Assembly (NCBI GenBank): GCA_022705465.1 | Contig: JAKJEK010000070.1 | Location: 1-5,338 of the forward strand | Source of the DNA: Patescibacteria group bacterium | GTDB taxonomy: Bacteria > Patescibacteriota > UBA1384 > XYA2-FULL-43-10 > 1-14-0-10-43-13 | Direction of reading: 5' to 3' | DNA: 5,338 nucleotides | In this document: in pieces, positions 1 to 5,285 of the stretch | How positions within the stretch are numbered: position 1 is the stretch's first letter | How the letters are laid out: the number at the start of each line of letters is the position of its first letter | Made by a program: the position numbers and the translations under genes | Notes under the pieces: generated by a model | Databases searched by the model: none | What the model was told of the DNA's origin: nothing | What the model saw: only the letters and a program-made list of their open reading frames with translations

Positions 1-11
1 TTACAGGAGAC

Positions 12-890
12 TTGACTTGTCCTTATCTTGGACTCTTGTTAGATCCTGCCACGAGTCTAACTTATCCTTCGGCGGAAAGTTACTGCCATAACACCCAGCC
101 GCCCGCTGTGCCGAGGCTCAATCATCAAATTGTTTACTGTCTGACTAAAGGTTATTCTTCATGTAAAGTTTTCCAGGCGGAACCTAACCAGAGAATGCCA
201 GAAGATCTAGCAAGAAAGGTCCGCTCTAAACGAAGAATTAAGTTTAGTCCCTACTACTTGGCCATTCTATTTATTCTTATCATACTCATCCTGATAGGGG
301 TTTTCTCGCACCCAAAATCTAATACTGAAGAAGCAACACTTAGTTTAATCTCTCCTCAAGCGCCGACTGGAACGGCAATACTCGCTTTGAATCAAGTCAC
401 ACAAGAGAAAGTAAATCTATTAGCTTCGGGAACACAGACTCCTTTGCCCACACCATCACTCTTTCCAACGCCTCCTCCGACGGAAACCCCAGTCGAAATT
501 CGCGAGGGGCATTTTCTAGAAAAACCCTTCGGGAAGGACTATTGCTTTGTCGTTCATCAGGTAATTTCAGGCGAAAGCCTGTTATTTTTAGCTAACCAGA
601 CCAATACCACACCCGATGTAATCAAGGCGATAAATTATCATCTCATCGTTCCCATCTGGATTGACTCGATTATTATTCTTCCCATTGACCTGATGGATGT
701 AGATGACCTGCCAGCATTCGAAGCCTACCAAGTGACAGAAAGTAACTTGACCCTGCAACAAGTAGCTGAAAGATTTACGACAAATTTGGACGAATTAGTC
801 TATTATAATGATATTGCTGCCGAAGAAACATTAATAATCGGCGAATGGCTAATCATTCCAAGAGCAAGAGACCAACAGATCATAGGATGA
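12..890 (+). CDS. Membrane-anchored LysM protein with N-terminal Cys/His segment (5' end probably outside the window)
   Basis: Probably an envelope protein that binds peptidoglycan or another glycan outside the membrane through LysM repeats. Residues count from the TTG at 12. Residues 3-54 form a Cys/His-rich segment (C3, C25-H26, H38-Q39, C43, C51) that also occurs in the protein encoded at 1478-2617. A basic stretch (69-77) precedes one hydrophobic helix (about 80-98), suggesting cytoplasmic N-terminus and external C-terminus. A Pro/Thr linker (141-160) leads to two LysM-like units, about 181-225 (starting VHQVISGESL) and 238-283 (starting AYQVTESNLT, ending IIPR). The frame stays open to the window edge, and the AGGAG at 5-9 is only 2 nt from the TTG, too close to serve it. 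The related protein has 15 residues before its first Cys, so the true start probably lies upstream. The stop overlaps the next gene's ATG (ATGA). LysM assignment is good; the role of the Cys/His segment is unknown. Confidence 0.85.
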   Translation: MTCPYLGLLLDPATSLTYPSAESYCHNTQPPAVPRLNHQIVYCLTKGYSSCKVFQAEPNQRMPEDLARKVRSKRRIKFSPYYLAILFILIILILIGVFSHPKSNTEEATLSLISPQAPTGTAILALNQVTQEKVNLLASGTQTPLPTPSLFPTPPPTETPVEIREGHFLEKPFGKDYCFVVHQVISGESLLFLANQTNTTPDVIKAINYHLIVPIWIDSIIILPIDLMDVDDLPAFEAYQVTESNLTLQQVAERFTTNLDELVYYNDIAAEETLIIGEWLIIPRARDQQIIG

Positions 891-1393
891 AACAGAACGA
901 CTGTTTGACTTTTATACTTTTCGTATGTACTGCCAATCGATTCCGTTCTCCTTTGGCAGAGGCATACTTTAAAAAAATGCTCACTACCATCGGCGCCGCG
1001 CAAACTTGGAGGGTCGAAAGCGCCGGAACATGGGTATCCCAAAGTCTTCCACCTACACCAGAAGCAATCGAAGAAGCCGAAAAACGTAATCTGGATATCA
1101 CAGCGCATCTTTCCAGATCGATTAATGAAACTTTATTAAGCCAAGCGGATCTTATCCTGGTGATGGAGTCGGGGCAAAAAGAAGCGCTGACCAATGAATT
1201 CCCAGAAATCAAACGGAAAATCTACCTCCTTACCGAGATCTGCGGAGGATTACCTTATAATCTTCCGGATCCTTACGTCACTCACGATCCTCCCGCACAA
1301 ATTGCCAGAGAAATTGAAGAGCTTATCGAAAACAAGTTTAACTGTATTTATCATTACTTTGTGCAAAAAACTGTAAACGTTAACAAAACCTAG
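887..1393 (+). CDS. Low-molecular-weight protein tyrosine phosphatase family protein
   Basis: A 168-residue cytosolic protein of the LMW-PTP fold, which hydrolyses phosphotyrosine through a cysteinyl-phosphate intermediate. The P-loop is at residues 12-22 (FVCTANRFRSP), with nucleophile C14 and phosphate-binding R20 in the CX5R(S) arrangement. SAGT follows at 45-48, and the general acid is D128 in the late D-P-Y motif (128-130). In classical members the P-loop reads CxGNxCRSP; here the second Cys is F19 and the Gly is A16. The length fits the family, with about 15 extra residues at the C-terminus. I chose the ATG at 887 because it overlaps the upstream stop as ATGA and places the beta strand before the P-loop. 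The in-frame ATG at 845 would add 14 polar residues and overlap the upstream gene by 46 nt. No good Shine-Dalgarno precedes 887, so translational coupling is likely. Relatives such as Wzb act in polysaccharide export, others in arsenate reduction; the substrate here is unknown. Confidence 0.9.
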   Translation: MKQNDCLTFILFVCTANRFRSPLAEAYFKKMLTTIGAAQTWRVESAGTWVSQSLPPTPEAIEEAEKRNLDITAHLSRSINETLLSQADLILVMESGQKEALTNEFPEIKRKIYLLTEICGGLPYNLPDPYVTHDPPAQIAREIEELIENKFNCIYHYFVQKTVNVNKT

Positions 1394-1462
1394 TCTTTTA
1401 TTCTACTTAAGCTCCATTCTAAATCATTTTGGCACGGTTCAAAGAAAAACAACAAAAGGAAT

Positions 1463-1468
1463 TAAAAT
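1463..1468 (+). promoter_or_regulatory. Possible -10 element (TAAAAT) for the gene at 1478, perhaps leaderless
   Basis: TAAAAT ends 9 nt before the ATG at 1478, so transcription from it would start at or next to the start codon. There is no Shine-Dalgarno at normal spacing: the only purine-rich stretch, AAAAGGA at 1454-1460, lies 17 nt from the ATG. Together these would fit a leaderless mRNA. No convincing -35 is visible; TTCAAA at 1438-1443 is weak with a 19-bp gap. The region is A/T-rich, so a chance match is quite possible. Confidence 0.25.
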
Positions 1469-1477
1469 ACTTACCGT

Positions 1478-2617
1478 ATGTCCAAAGAAGACTCATACCT
1501 ATCTCAAAACAACATTCTGCGGTGCCCATATTTCGGACTGATTGACGACGTTCGGACACAATCCGATTTTCCTTCTGAAGTTAATTGTTGTCATCGCTGC
1601 AAAAAACCGGAATGTCCTAGCTACGCTCATCAGCAAGAATTCTGCCTCACCAAGCAATACTCTTCGTGCATCATGTTGAAAGACACGCGGCTAAAGAGCC
1701 TTCCTGCTGATGTTCGCATGTCCGAAGTACCAACAACCAACCGAAACAAAACCTTATTAATTGCAATAGGTGTTGTTCTTGTAGCTCTCGCCTTAATCCT
1801 CCTTATTTCTGGACCGATCAAAGGCATTTTTACGCCTCAAGCACCCACAATTTCTAAAACTTCTTACACACTCAAAACCTCTCCAAGGTTTACGAACACG
1901 AGCATGTTTGGAGCGATAATATTCACAACAAACAGCCCAACGCCTTCAAGCACGCCATTGTCCAAGCCAACCGATTCTTTTACCAATACCCCTAAAGCTT
2001 CTGAGGAACCAACAAAAACAGCGACCATTGGTCCTTCCTGTTCAATCTACGACATCACTTATTACAGTTTAATTTTCCTTGGCAACAGCCAAACTCAGCT
2101 AGTCTATGATACTCCCTTGGATTTGTCTCCCTATCGCATTCTGGATGCCCAGGGAAACCCAACCCCACAGCTCAATTTGCCTGGACTAAATGTGTGGGTG
2201 AATGATTCCCAACACCTCACCTATAGCGTTTTCTTACGAAATCCTAGCAATCCTAAAAGGCTATACTTGGAATTAAAAGCTAAAAAGAACGATCGAATAT
2301 TTATTGAACTTATTGATGACACCGATCACCATTGCTCCTGGCAAATCATCATACCAGCTGAGTCCGTTTTCTACACACCTACTAACCCGGGCTCAAATCC
2401 ACCTGCGCCAAACACCCCAACCCCAATCTGGACCCGAACATCCACCCGTACTAGGATGCCTCTACCCCCAAGCACGCAGACCCCAACAAAAACAGTTACG
2501 ACATTGCCACCACCGACAAACACTAATACACCAACCCCTACTACGCCTACGCCAACTCCACTGCCCCCTACAGGGACGATGCCCCTCTATACGCCCACCC
2601 CGACTGGCACCTCTTAA
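1478..2617 (+). CDS. Single-pass membrane protein: Cys/His N-terminus, extracytoplasmic domain, Thr/Pro-repeat tail
   Basis: I do not recognise a named family. Residues 16-64 carry the same Cys/His segment as the LysM protein at 12-890 (C16, C38-H39, H51-Q52, C56-L-T, YSSC ending at C64), plus extra cysteines C37, C41 and C46; a metal site is possible but unproven. A hydrophobic helix at about 92-111 with a preceding basic stretch implies the N-terminus is inside and the rest outside. A Thr/Pro/Ser linker (about 150-185) leads to a roughly 110-residue domain (186-296) with alternating hydrophobic residues, bounded by C188 and C286, which could form a disulfide. The architecture suggests a beta-sandwich. 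The tail (about 300-379) is low-complexity TP/PT repeat, possibly a wall spacer or glycosylated. The gene ends in tandem stops TAA-TAA; the same frame then reads VLTPTGK before TAG, so the repeat once ran further. The gene is separated from the phosphatase by 84 nt. Confidence 0.85.
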   Translation: MSKEDSYLSQNNILRCPYFGLIDDVRTQSDFPSEVNCCHRCKKPECPSYAHQQEFCLTKQYSSCIMLKDTRLKSLPADVRMSEVPTTNRNKTLLIAIGVVLVALALILLISGPIKGIFTPQAPTISKTSYTLKTSPRFTNTSMFGAIIFTTNSPTPSSTPLSKPTDSFTNTPKASEEPTKTATIGPSCSIYDITYYSLIFLGNSQTQLVYDTPLDLSPYRILDAQGNPTPQLNLPGLNVWVNDSQHLTYSVFLRNPSNPKRLYLELKAKKNDRIFIELIDDTDHHCSWQIIIPAESVFYTPTNPGSNPPAPNTPTPIWTRTSTRTRMPLPPSTQTPTKTVTTLPPPTNTNTPTPTTPTPTPLPPTGTMPLYTPTPTGTS

Positions 2618-2684
2618 TAAGTGCTTACGCCAACTGGCAAATAGAATTGCATCCATGGGATAATAAGCTGGCCTTGTAACCCAA

Positions 2685-2811
2685 CCTCAAATTGCCCTTG
2701 CATAATTTAACAGACATGAGTACGCTTGGTACATTAAAGTTTTATAGAGGAGCGCAAGACGACCCCATTACCAAAGAGAAAATCCACTTCAGGGCGCCGC
2801 GATCGCCGGCG
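2685..2811 (+). repeat. Direct repeat copy 1: upstream region and head of rpmF
   Basis: This segment matches 5209-5338 in layout. It shares a 22-nt block (2685-2706, ending TTGCCCTTGCATAAT; the other copy has two more A), an AGGAG 6 nt before the start position (2748-2752), a GCAAG just before it, and the first 53 nt of the L32 reading frame (47 of 53 bases identical by eye). The stretch between the TTGCATAAT block and AGGAG has diverged strongly. If TTGCAT (2698-2703) is a -35, the -10 position 17 bp downstream reads TACGCT, poorer than TAAACT in copy 2, so promoter function here may be weakened. Confidence 0.75.
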
Positions 2812-2905
2812 TGTACATGATGCCCTTAAAACCCGCAATAGCGTGACCTGCCCCAATTGTGGCTATTATCAGGGTAGAGAAGTCCTTATCATCTCGAAAG
2901 AATAA
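2759..2905 (+). pseudogene. rpmF: Decayed second copy of ribosomal protein L32 gene (rpmF)
   Basis: L32 is a small 50S subunit protein with a zinc knuckle made of two Cys pairs. This frame reads T-P-L-P-K-R-K, then GRRDRRRVHDALKTRNSV, TCPNCG, YYQGREV and LIISKE before TAA at 2903. The start position is ACG, not ATG, although the AGGAG 6 nt upstream is intact. The in-frame TAA at 2735 and the lack of any ATG, GTG or TTG in between leave no alternative start. Only one CxxC is present. Normal L32 has CPNCG, about nine residues including P-H, then a second CPxCG-Y-Y-x-G-R. Here the first knuckle runs directly into YYQGREV, as expected for a deletion of about 14 codons between two CPNCG-like repeats; 48 codons instead of about 60 agrees. 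Five of six differences from the copy at 5286 lie outside the start codon, and four are synonymous, so decay seems recent. A base-call error at the ACG cannot be excluded. Confidence 0.75.
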
Positions 2906-2927
2906 AGTCTTTTTCTCTAATAGAAGC

Positions 2928-2958
2928 AAAAAATCCACGCGATTTGCGTGGATTTTTT
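2928..2958. terminator. Bidirectional intrinsic terminator
   Basis: A perfect hairpin: AAAAAATCCACGC (2928-2940), loop GATTT (2941-2945), GCGTGGATTTTTT (2946-2958). The stem has a G/C-rich core of TCCACGC/GCGTGGA with A6 on one side and T6 on the other, so it can stop transcription from either strand. It sits between the rpmF relic on the + strand (stop 2905) and the convergent hflX relic on the minus strand (stop 2963), exactly where a shared terminator is expected. Confidence 0.9.
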
Positions 2959-2962
2959 GTAA

Positions 2963-3391
2963 TTATTTTCCAACTTTGAGCCGATAGCGCGCAAATAACC
3001 CCACGAGCTCTTTGGGCAGATATCCGCTCATGCGAATGCCCTCAGGCGTCGGTCCAGAAAGCTGCACTTTGCCCCGTTCGTGGAACAGTTACCCTAATTG
3101 CCCTTGATCAAACGGCAGCAGTACGGTGAGCTTCTCGTACCTCGCAAAAAGCTCCTGCCCAATCGCTGTCATCAACGGTTCTAGCCCTTCACCGGTAGCT
3201 GCGCTGACATAGGTTGCTTGCGGATCACCGTGCATGTGTAATTTCATAAGTTCAGCATCGTCCATTAGGTCAATTTTATTGAAGGCCGTTAGCACTGGGA
3301 TCTCTCCCTCTCCAATTTCCTTGAGGGTCTCTAAAACTGTGCGGCGCTGTTCCAGCGCATTTTCGTGAGAGGCATCCACAACATCCCCCAC
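2963..3391 (-). pseudogene. hflX: C-terminal remnant of ribosome-associated GTPase gene hflX
   Basis: HflX is a GTPase that binds 50S/70S ribosomes and splits stalled ones; intact proteins are usually over 400 residues. Only the C-terminal third is visible here. Reading down from 3391, the frame shows VVDASHENALEQ, the G4 motif NKID (N38-D41 from the GTG at 3391), the G5-like SAATGEG (63-69) and LLPFDQGQL near residue 98, all typical of HflX. A TAA at 3091-3089 interrupts the frame. The same frame then continues with LFHERGKVQLSGPTPEGIRM and LPKELVGLFARY to a final TAA at 2965-2963, so this is a nonsense mutation inside the C-terminal domain. Upstream of 3391 the frame is open to a TAA at 3469-3467 but no longer resembles HflX. 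No P-loop (G1), switch or DTVGF-type G3 motif is visible up to 3770. The remnant cannot be a working GTPase. A short gene starting at the GTG is formally possible but unlikely. Confidence 0.85.
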
Positions 3392-3462
3392 CGAAACCGA
3401 GAAGGCAACCCCTTCTGATACCTGGAGGTCAATCTCTACCCAGATACTAAGCCAATTTTGCT

Positions 3463-3640
3463 CAGTTTACGATATTCGTTATTACAGCATGGCTATGGTG
3501 ATAAGGGCTAAGCGGTATAAGGGCGTTCTCATGGGACCTCCGACGCAAATAAGATTATACACGCATCCGCTTAGGTCGCCTTAATGGAACTTCTGAGCGT
3601 TCATAGGAGTACCATGCACTCTCTCCCCACGTAAAAACTG
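3463..3640. ncRNA. Candidate structured RNA or long imperfect inverted repeat (strand unknown)
   Basis: Eight short perfect helices nest inside one another and together make a rod of about 178 nt with roughly 42 base pairs: CAG 3463-3465/CTG 3638-3640; TTTACG 3466-3471/CGTAAA 3630-3635; GCATGG 3487-3492/CCATGC 3612-3617; CTATG 3493-3497/CATAG 3602-3606; TAAGG 3502-3506/CCTTA 3579-3583; CTAAGCGG 3508-3515/CCGCTTAG 3567-3574; TATAA 3516-3520/TTATA 3555-3559; GCGT 3523-3526/ACGC 3543-3546. A 15 x 12 nt internal loop separates the outer helix from the rest. Neither strand carries a convincing ORF here. The length, rod shape and internal loop recall 6S RNA, but I see no sequence signature that proves it, and the SRP, RNase P and tmRNA core motifs are absent. 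It could instead be a hairpin-forming mobile element end. No clear promoter fixes the strand. Confidence 0.4.
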
Positions 3641-3683
3641 GCTGCAGCGTGGTGAATAGGAGCGTGGCGCGCGTTTTTTCAGC

Positions 3684-3689
3684 TATAAT
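3684..3689 (+). promoter_or_regulatory. Possible -10 element (TATAAT) upstream of the glycosyltransferase gene
   Basis: A perfect TATAAT consensus hexamer on the + strand, after a T6 tract (3674-3679), would give a leader of about 78 nt to the GTG at 3774. No matching -35 lies 16-18 bp upstream (3660-3667 reads GAGCGTGG). The predicted leader begins with a small hairpin, GGG 3697-3699 and TACC 3703-3706 pairing with GGTA 3718-3721 and CCC 3723-3725. No known riboswitch core was recognised in it. Confidence 0.4.
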
Positions 3690-3773
3690 TGCCCCCGGGA
3701 GATACCATGCGAGCTAAGGTAACCCCGTAGGAGAAGGCAATCAGAATCTGCTCGTGGAGGTCAGACCCGTAAA

Positions 3774-4982
3774 GTGAGCGAGAAAATGACAACTGACACT
3801 GAACAAGAGCAGGTAATCCGCAGTTCTCAATCCAAGCCTAATCTTGAAGCGCTCGGGTTCGGTGCGCTTTTCGTGCTTGGCTTGCTGGCAAGGCTGTTCA
3901 CTGGGAAAATTACCGGGGATATGTCCAATTACTACTTCATCTGGTATCAAAACATCTTGGATAACGGTGCCGCGGTTGCATTCCGCGAACACGTAATCGG
4001 ATACACGCCGGCGTTTTGGTACCTTTTTGCCGGCACAACGCTGCTTGACCCCTTCTTGCCTAGGGTGGCTGCCATAAAACTTCTGCCGATCTCCTTTGAT
4101 CTCATTTCCACCTATTTTGTTTACCGCATCGTACGTATCAAATATCCTACGGGAAATAAGCCCTATTGGGCGGCTGGGTTGTTCTTCGTGCTGCCTACGC
4201 TTTTCATCAATAGCGCGCACTGGGGCCAGATGGATGCGCTTTATACCACTTTTCTCATTATCAGCCTGTTCTTCTTCCTGAGAGAAAAGCCCATGCTAGG
4301 AATGCTGGCTTTTGCACTTTCTTTTGCCATCAAATTTCAGGCTATCTTTTTTGTGCCCTTTTTAGCCGTTCTTCTACTCAAGAAAAAGGTTGCCTGGTGG
4401 CATTTCTTTTTGGTCCCAGCGGTGTACGTAATAACCAGTATACCGGCAGTTCTCCTGGGGAGCAGCTGGCTGGATGTGCTCACGATCTATCTGCGGCAAA
4501 CGACGCTCTTCTCACGGCTTTCGGTTAATGCGCCCAACTTATACATCTTTGTACCCCACGAGTATTATGATTCTGGGTTAATCATTGGGCTGGCTGTGGC
4601 TTTTTGTACCCTTGCCGCCTGGATCATCATCACAGCTCTGGATAAGCGCGAAATCACGCCGGAAAGAATGGTGCTGCTCGCGCTGATTTCGGTAAGCCTG
4701 ACGCCATTCCTGCTCCCGCGGATGCACGAACGTTACTTTTACCCCGCTGATGCACTTTCTCTGATTGTAGCTTTCTTTCATCCAGATTTATGGTTTGTCC
4801 CTTTAGCCTTTCAGTTAGCCTCGGGCCTTGCCTCCACTGTTTATCTCAAAGGAGCATCCCTCGTTCCGGTGAAGGTCGGCGCGATAGTCAATACCATTAA
4901 TCTCATCATCTTGTTGGCTTATCAATTTTGGAGGCAAACCAGTCCTTCTCAGGAATCCGATGATTTTATAAGCACCAGTTGA
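3774..4982 (+). CDS. Multi-pass membrane glycosyltransferase, GT-C type (Gpi18-like mannosyltransferase family, COG5542)
   Basis: A 402-residue integral membrane protein resembling GT-C glycosyltransferases, which move a sugar from a polyprenyl-phosphate donor to an acceptor outside the membrane. The first helix is at about 26-42, followed by GDMSNYYFIWY (48-58); D49 sits where GT-C enzymes carry the acidic residue of the first external loop. Other family-like motifs are H-W-G-Q-M-D (149-154), A-I-K-F-Q (185-189) and LLPRMHERYFYP (313-324). About nine to eleven hydrophobic segments fill 26-385, with polar ends at 1-22 and 387-402. The length fits the family. The GTG at 3774 follows GGAGG (3756-3760) at 13 nt; an in-frame ATG at 3786 is 25 nt away, so GTG is preferred. 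The gene stands alone between the candidate RNA and rpmF, so the pathway cannot be inferred from neighbours. Donor and acceptor are unknown. It could also be annotated as GT87/DUF2029-like. Confidence 0.85.
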   Translation: MSEKMTTDTEQEQVIRSSQSKPNLEALGFGALFVLGLLARLFTGKITGDMSNYYFIWYQNILDNGAAVAFREHVIGYTPAFWYLFAGTTLLDPFLPRVAAIKLLPISFDLISTYFVYRIVRIKYPTGNKPYWAAGLFFVLPTLFINSAHWGQMDALYTTFLIISLFFFLREKPMLGMLAFALSFAIKFQAIFFVPFLAVLLLKKKVAWWHFFLVPAVYVITSIPAVLLGSSWLDVLTIYLRQTTLFSRLSVNAPNLYIFVPHEYYDSGLIIGLAVAFCTLAAWIIITALDKREITPERMVLLALISVSLTPFLLPRMHERYFYPADALSLIVAFFHPDLWFVPLAFQLASGLASTVYLKGASLVPVKVGAIVNTINLIILLAYQFWRQTSPSQESDDFISTS

Positions 4983-5006
4983 AAGCAGCATATATGCAGT
5001 CCGACT

Positions 5007-5130
5007 CTTTTGAAACAAGCAGAGCGCTTATATCAAGAATTTGGGCCTTGAAAAAGTCTTGCAATTTGATTGGTTGAAGCTCGTTGAACCCAAAAAGAAC
5101 CGTTTGTTGATGGGGAAGGGCCAGGGTTAG
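5007..5130 (+). pseudogene. Possible frame-broken coding scrap (unrecognised)
   Basis: The stretch after the glycosyltransferase gene reads like protein in two adjacent frames. One frame gives LLKQAERLYQEFGP before TGA at 5049. The next gives LEKVLQFDWLKLVEPKKN and RLLMGKGQG before TAG at 5128. A frame change near the GGGCCTTGAAAAA stretch (5043-5055) would join them into one amphipathic segment of about 40 residues. There is no start codon or Shine-Dalgarno for either piece and I do not recognise the family. The rest of 4983-5208 holds only weak A/T-rich hairpins (for example 5182-5189 with 5197-5205). This may be a gene relic or chance coding-like composition. Confidence 0.25.
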
Positions 5131-5223
5131 GGCAAAATTGATGTTTCCTTGAGGAGACCGGTTTTACCGTATCCAATCGTTTTGAAAATCATTTTAATTT
5201 TTCAACGCCCTCAAAAATTGCCC

Positions 5224-5252
5224 TTGCATAATCCGCAGGCATTAGGTAAACT
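5224..5252 (+). promoter_or_regulatory. Candidate rpmF promoter
   Basis: TTGCAT (5224-5229) and TAAACT (5247-5252) are separated by 17 bp, the preferred sigma-70-type spacing, and would give a leader of about 27 nt to the ATG at 5286. The TTGCAT block is kept in the decayed copy at 2698-2703, whereas the -10 there reads TACGCT. The hexamers match the consensus only partly (3/6 and 4/6). CATAAT at 5227-5232 is an alternative -10 but lacks a -35. Confidence 0.4.
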
Positions 5253-5285
5253 TAGCCTGTTAATGAAACAGAACAGGAGTGCAAG

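Noticed and set aside
845..886. In-frame upstream ATG for the phosphatase
   Set aside because: It would add 14 polar residues atypical for the family and overlap the LysM gene by 46 nt; the ATGA overlap at 887 fits better.
803..1212. Minus-strand ORFs opposite the LysM and phosphatase genes
   Set aside because: They lie fully opposite well-supported genes and show no family motifs.
2400..2617. CRISPR array in the repetitive region
   Set aside because: The repetition is short codon-level Thr/Pro repeats in frame within a gene, without equal-length repeats and unique spacers.
2304..2663. ORF in another frame of the TP-rich tail, and its minus-strand counterpart at 2462-2656
   Set aside because: Low-complexity repeat read out of frame; the composition (Q/P/R-rich, W/R-rich) is a repeat artefact.
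2716..2820. Short ATG frame overlapping the rpmF relic out of frame
   Set aside because: It has no Shine-Dalgarno and reads the L32 sequence in the wrong frame; the L32 match explains the DNA better.
3463..3640. SRP RNA, RNase P RNA, tmRNA or tRNA as identity of the structured element
   Set aside because: The conserved cores (for example GGAAGGAAGCAGCC of SRP, or a T-loop GGTTCGAATCC) are absent.
3661..3679. Intrinsic terminator before the T6 tract
   Set aside because: Only a 3-bp GCG/CGC stem is available before the T run, too weak to call.
3741..4220. 159-residue minus-strand ORF
   Set aside because: Opposite the glycosyltransferase gene, with no recognisable motif; the + strand frame has clear family motifs.
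4994..5077. Small ATG frame of 27 residues after the glycosyltransferase gene
   Set aside because: No Shine-Dalgarno and no recognisable feature; the other frames look more protein-like.
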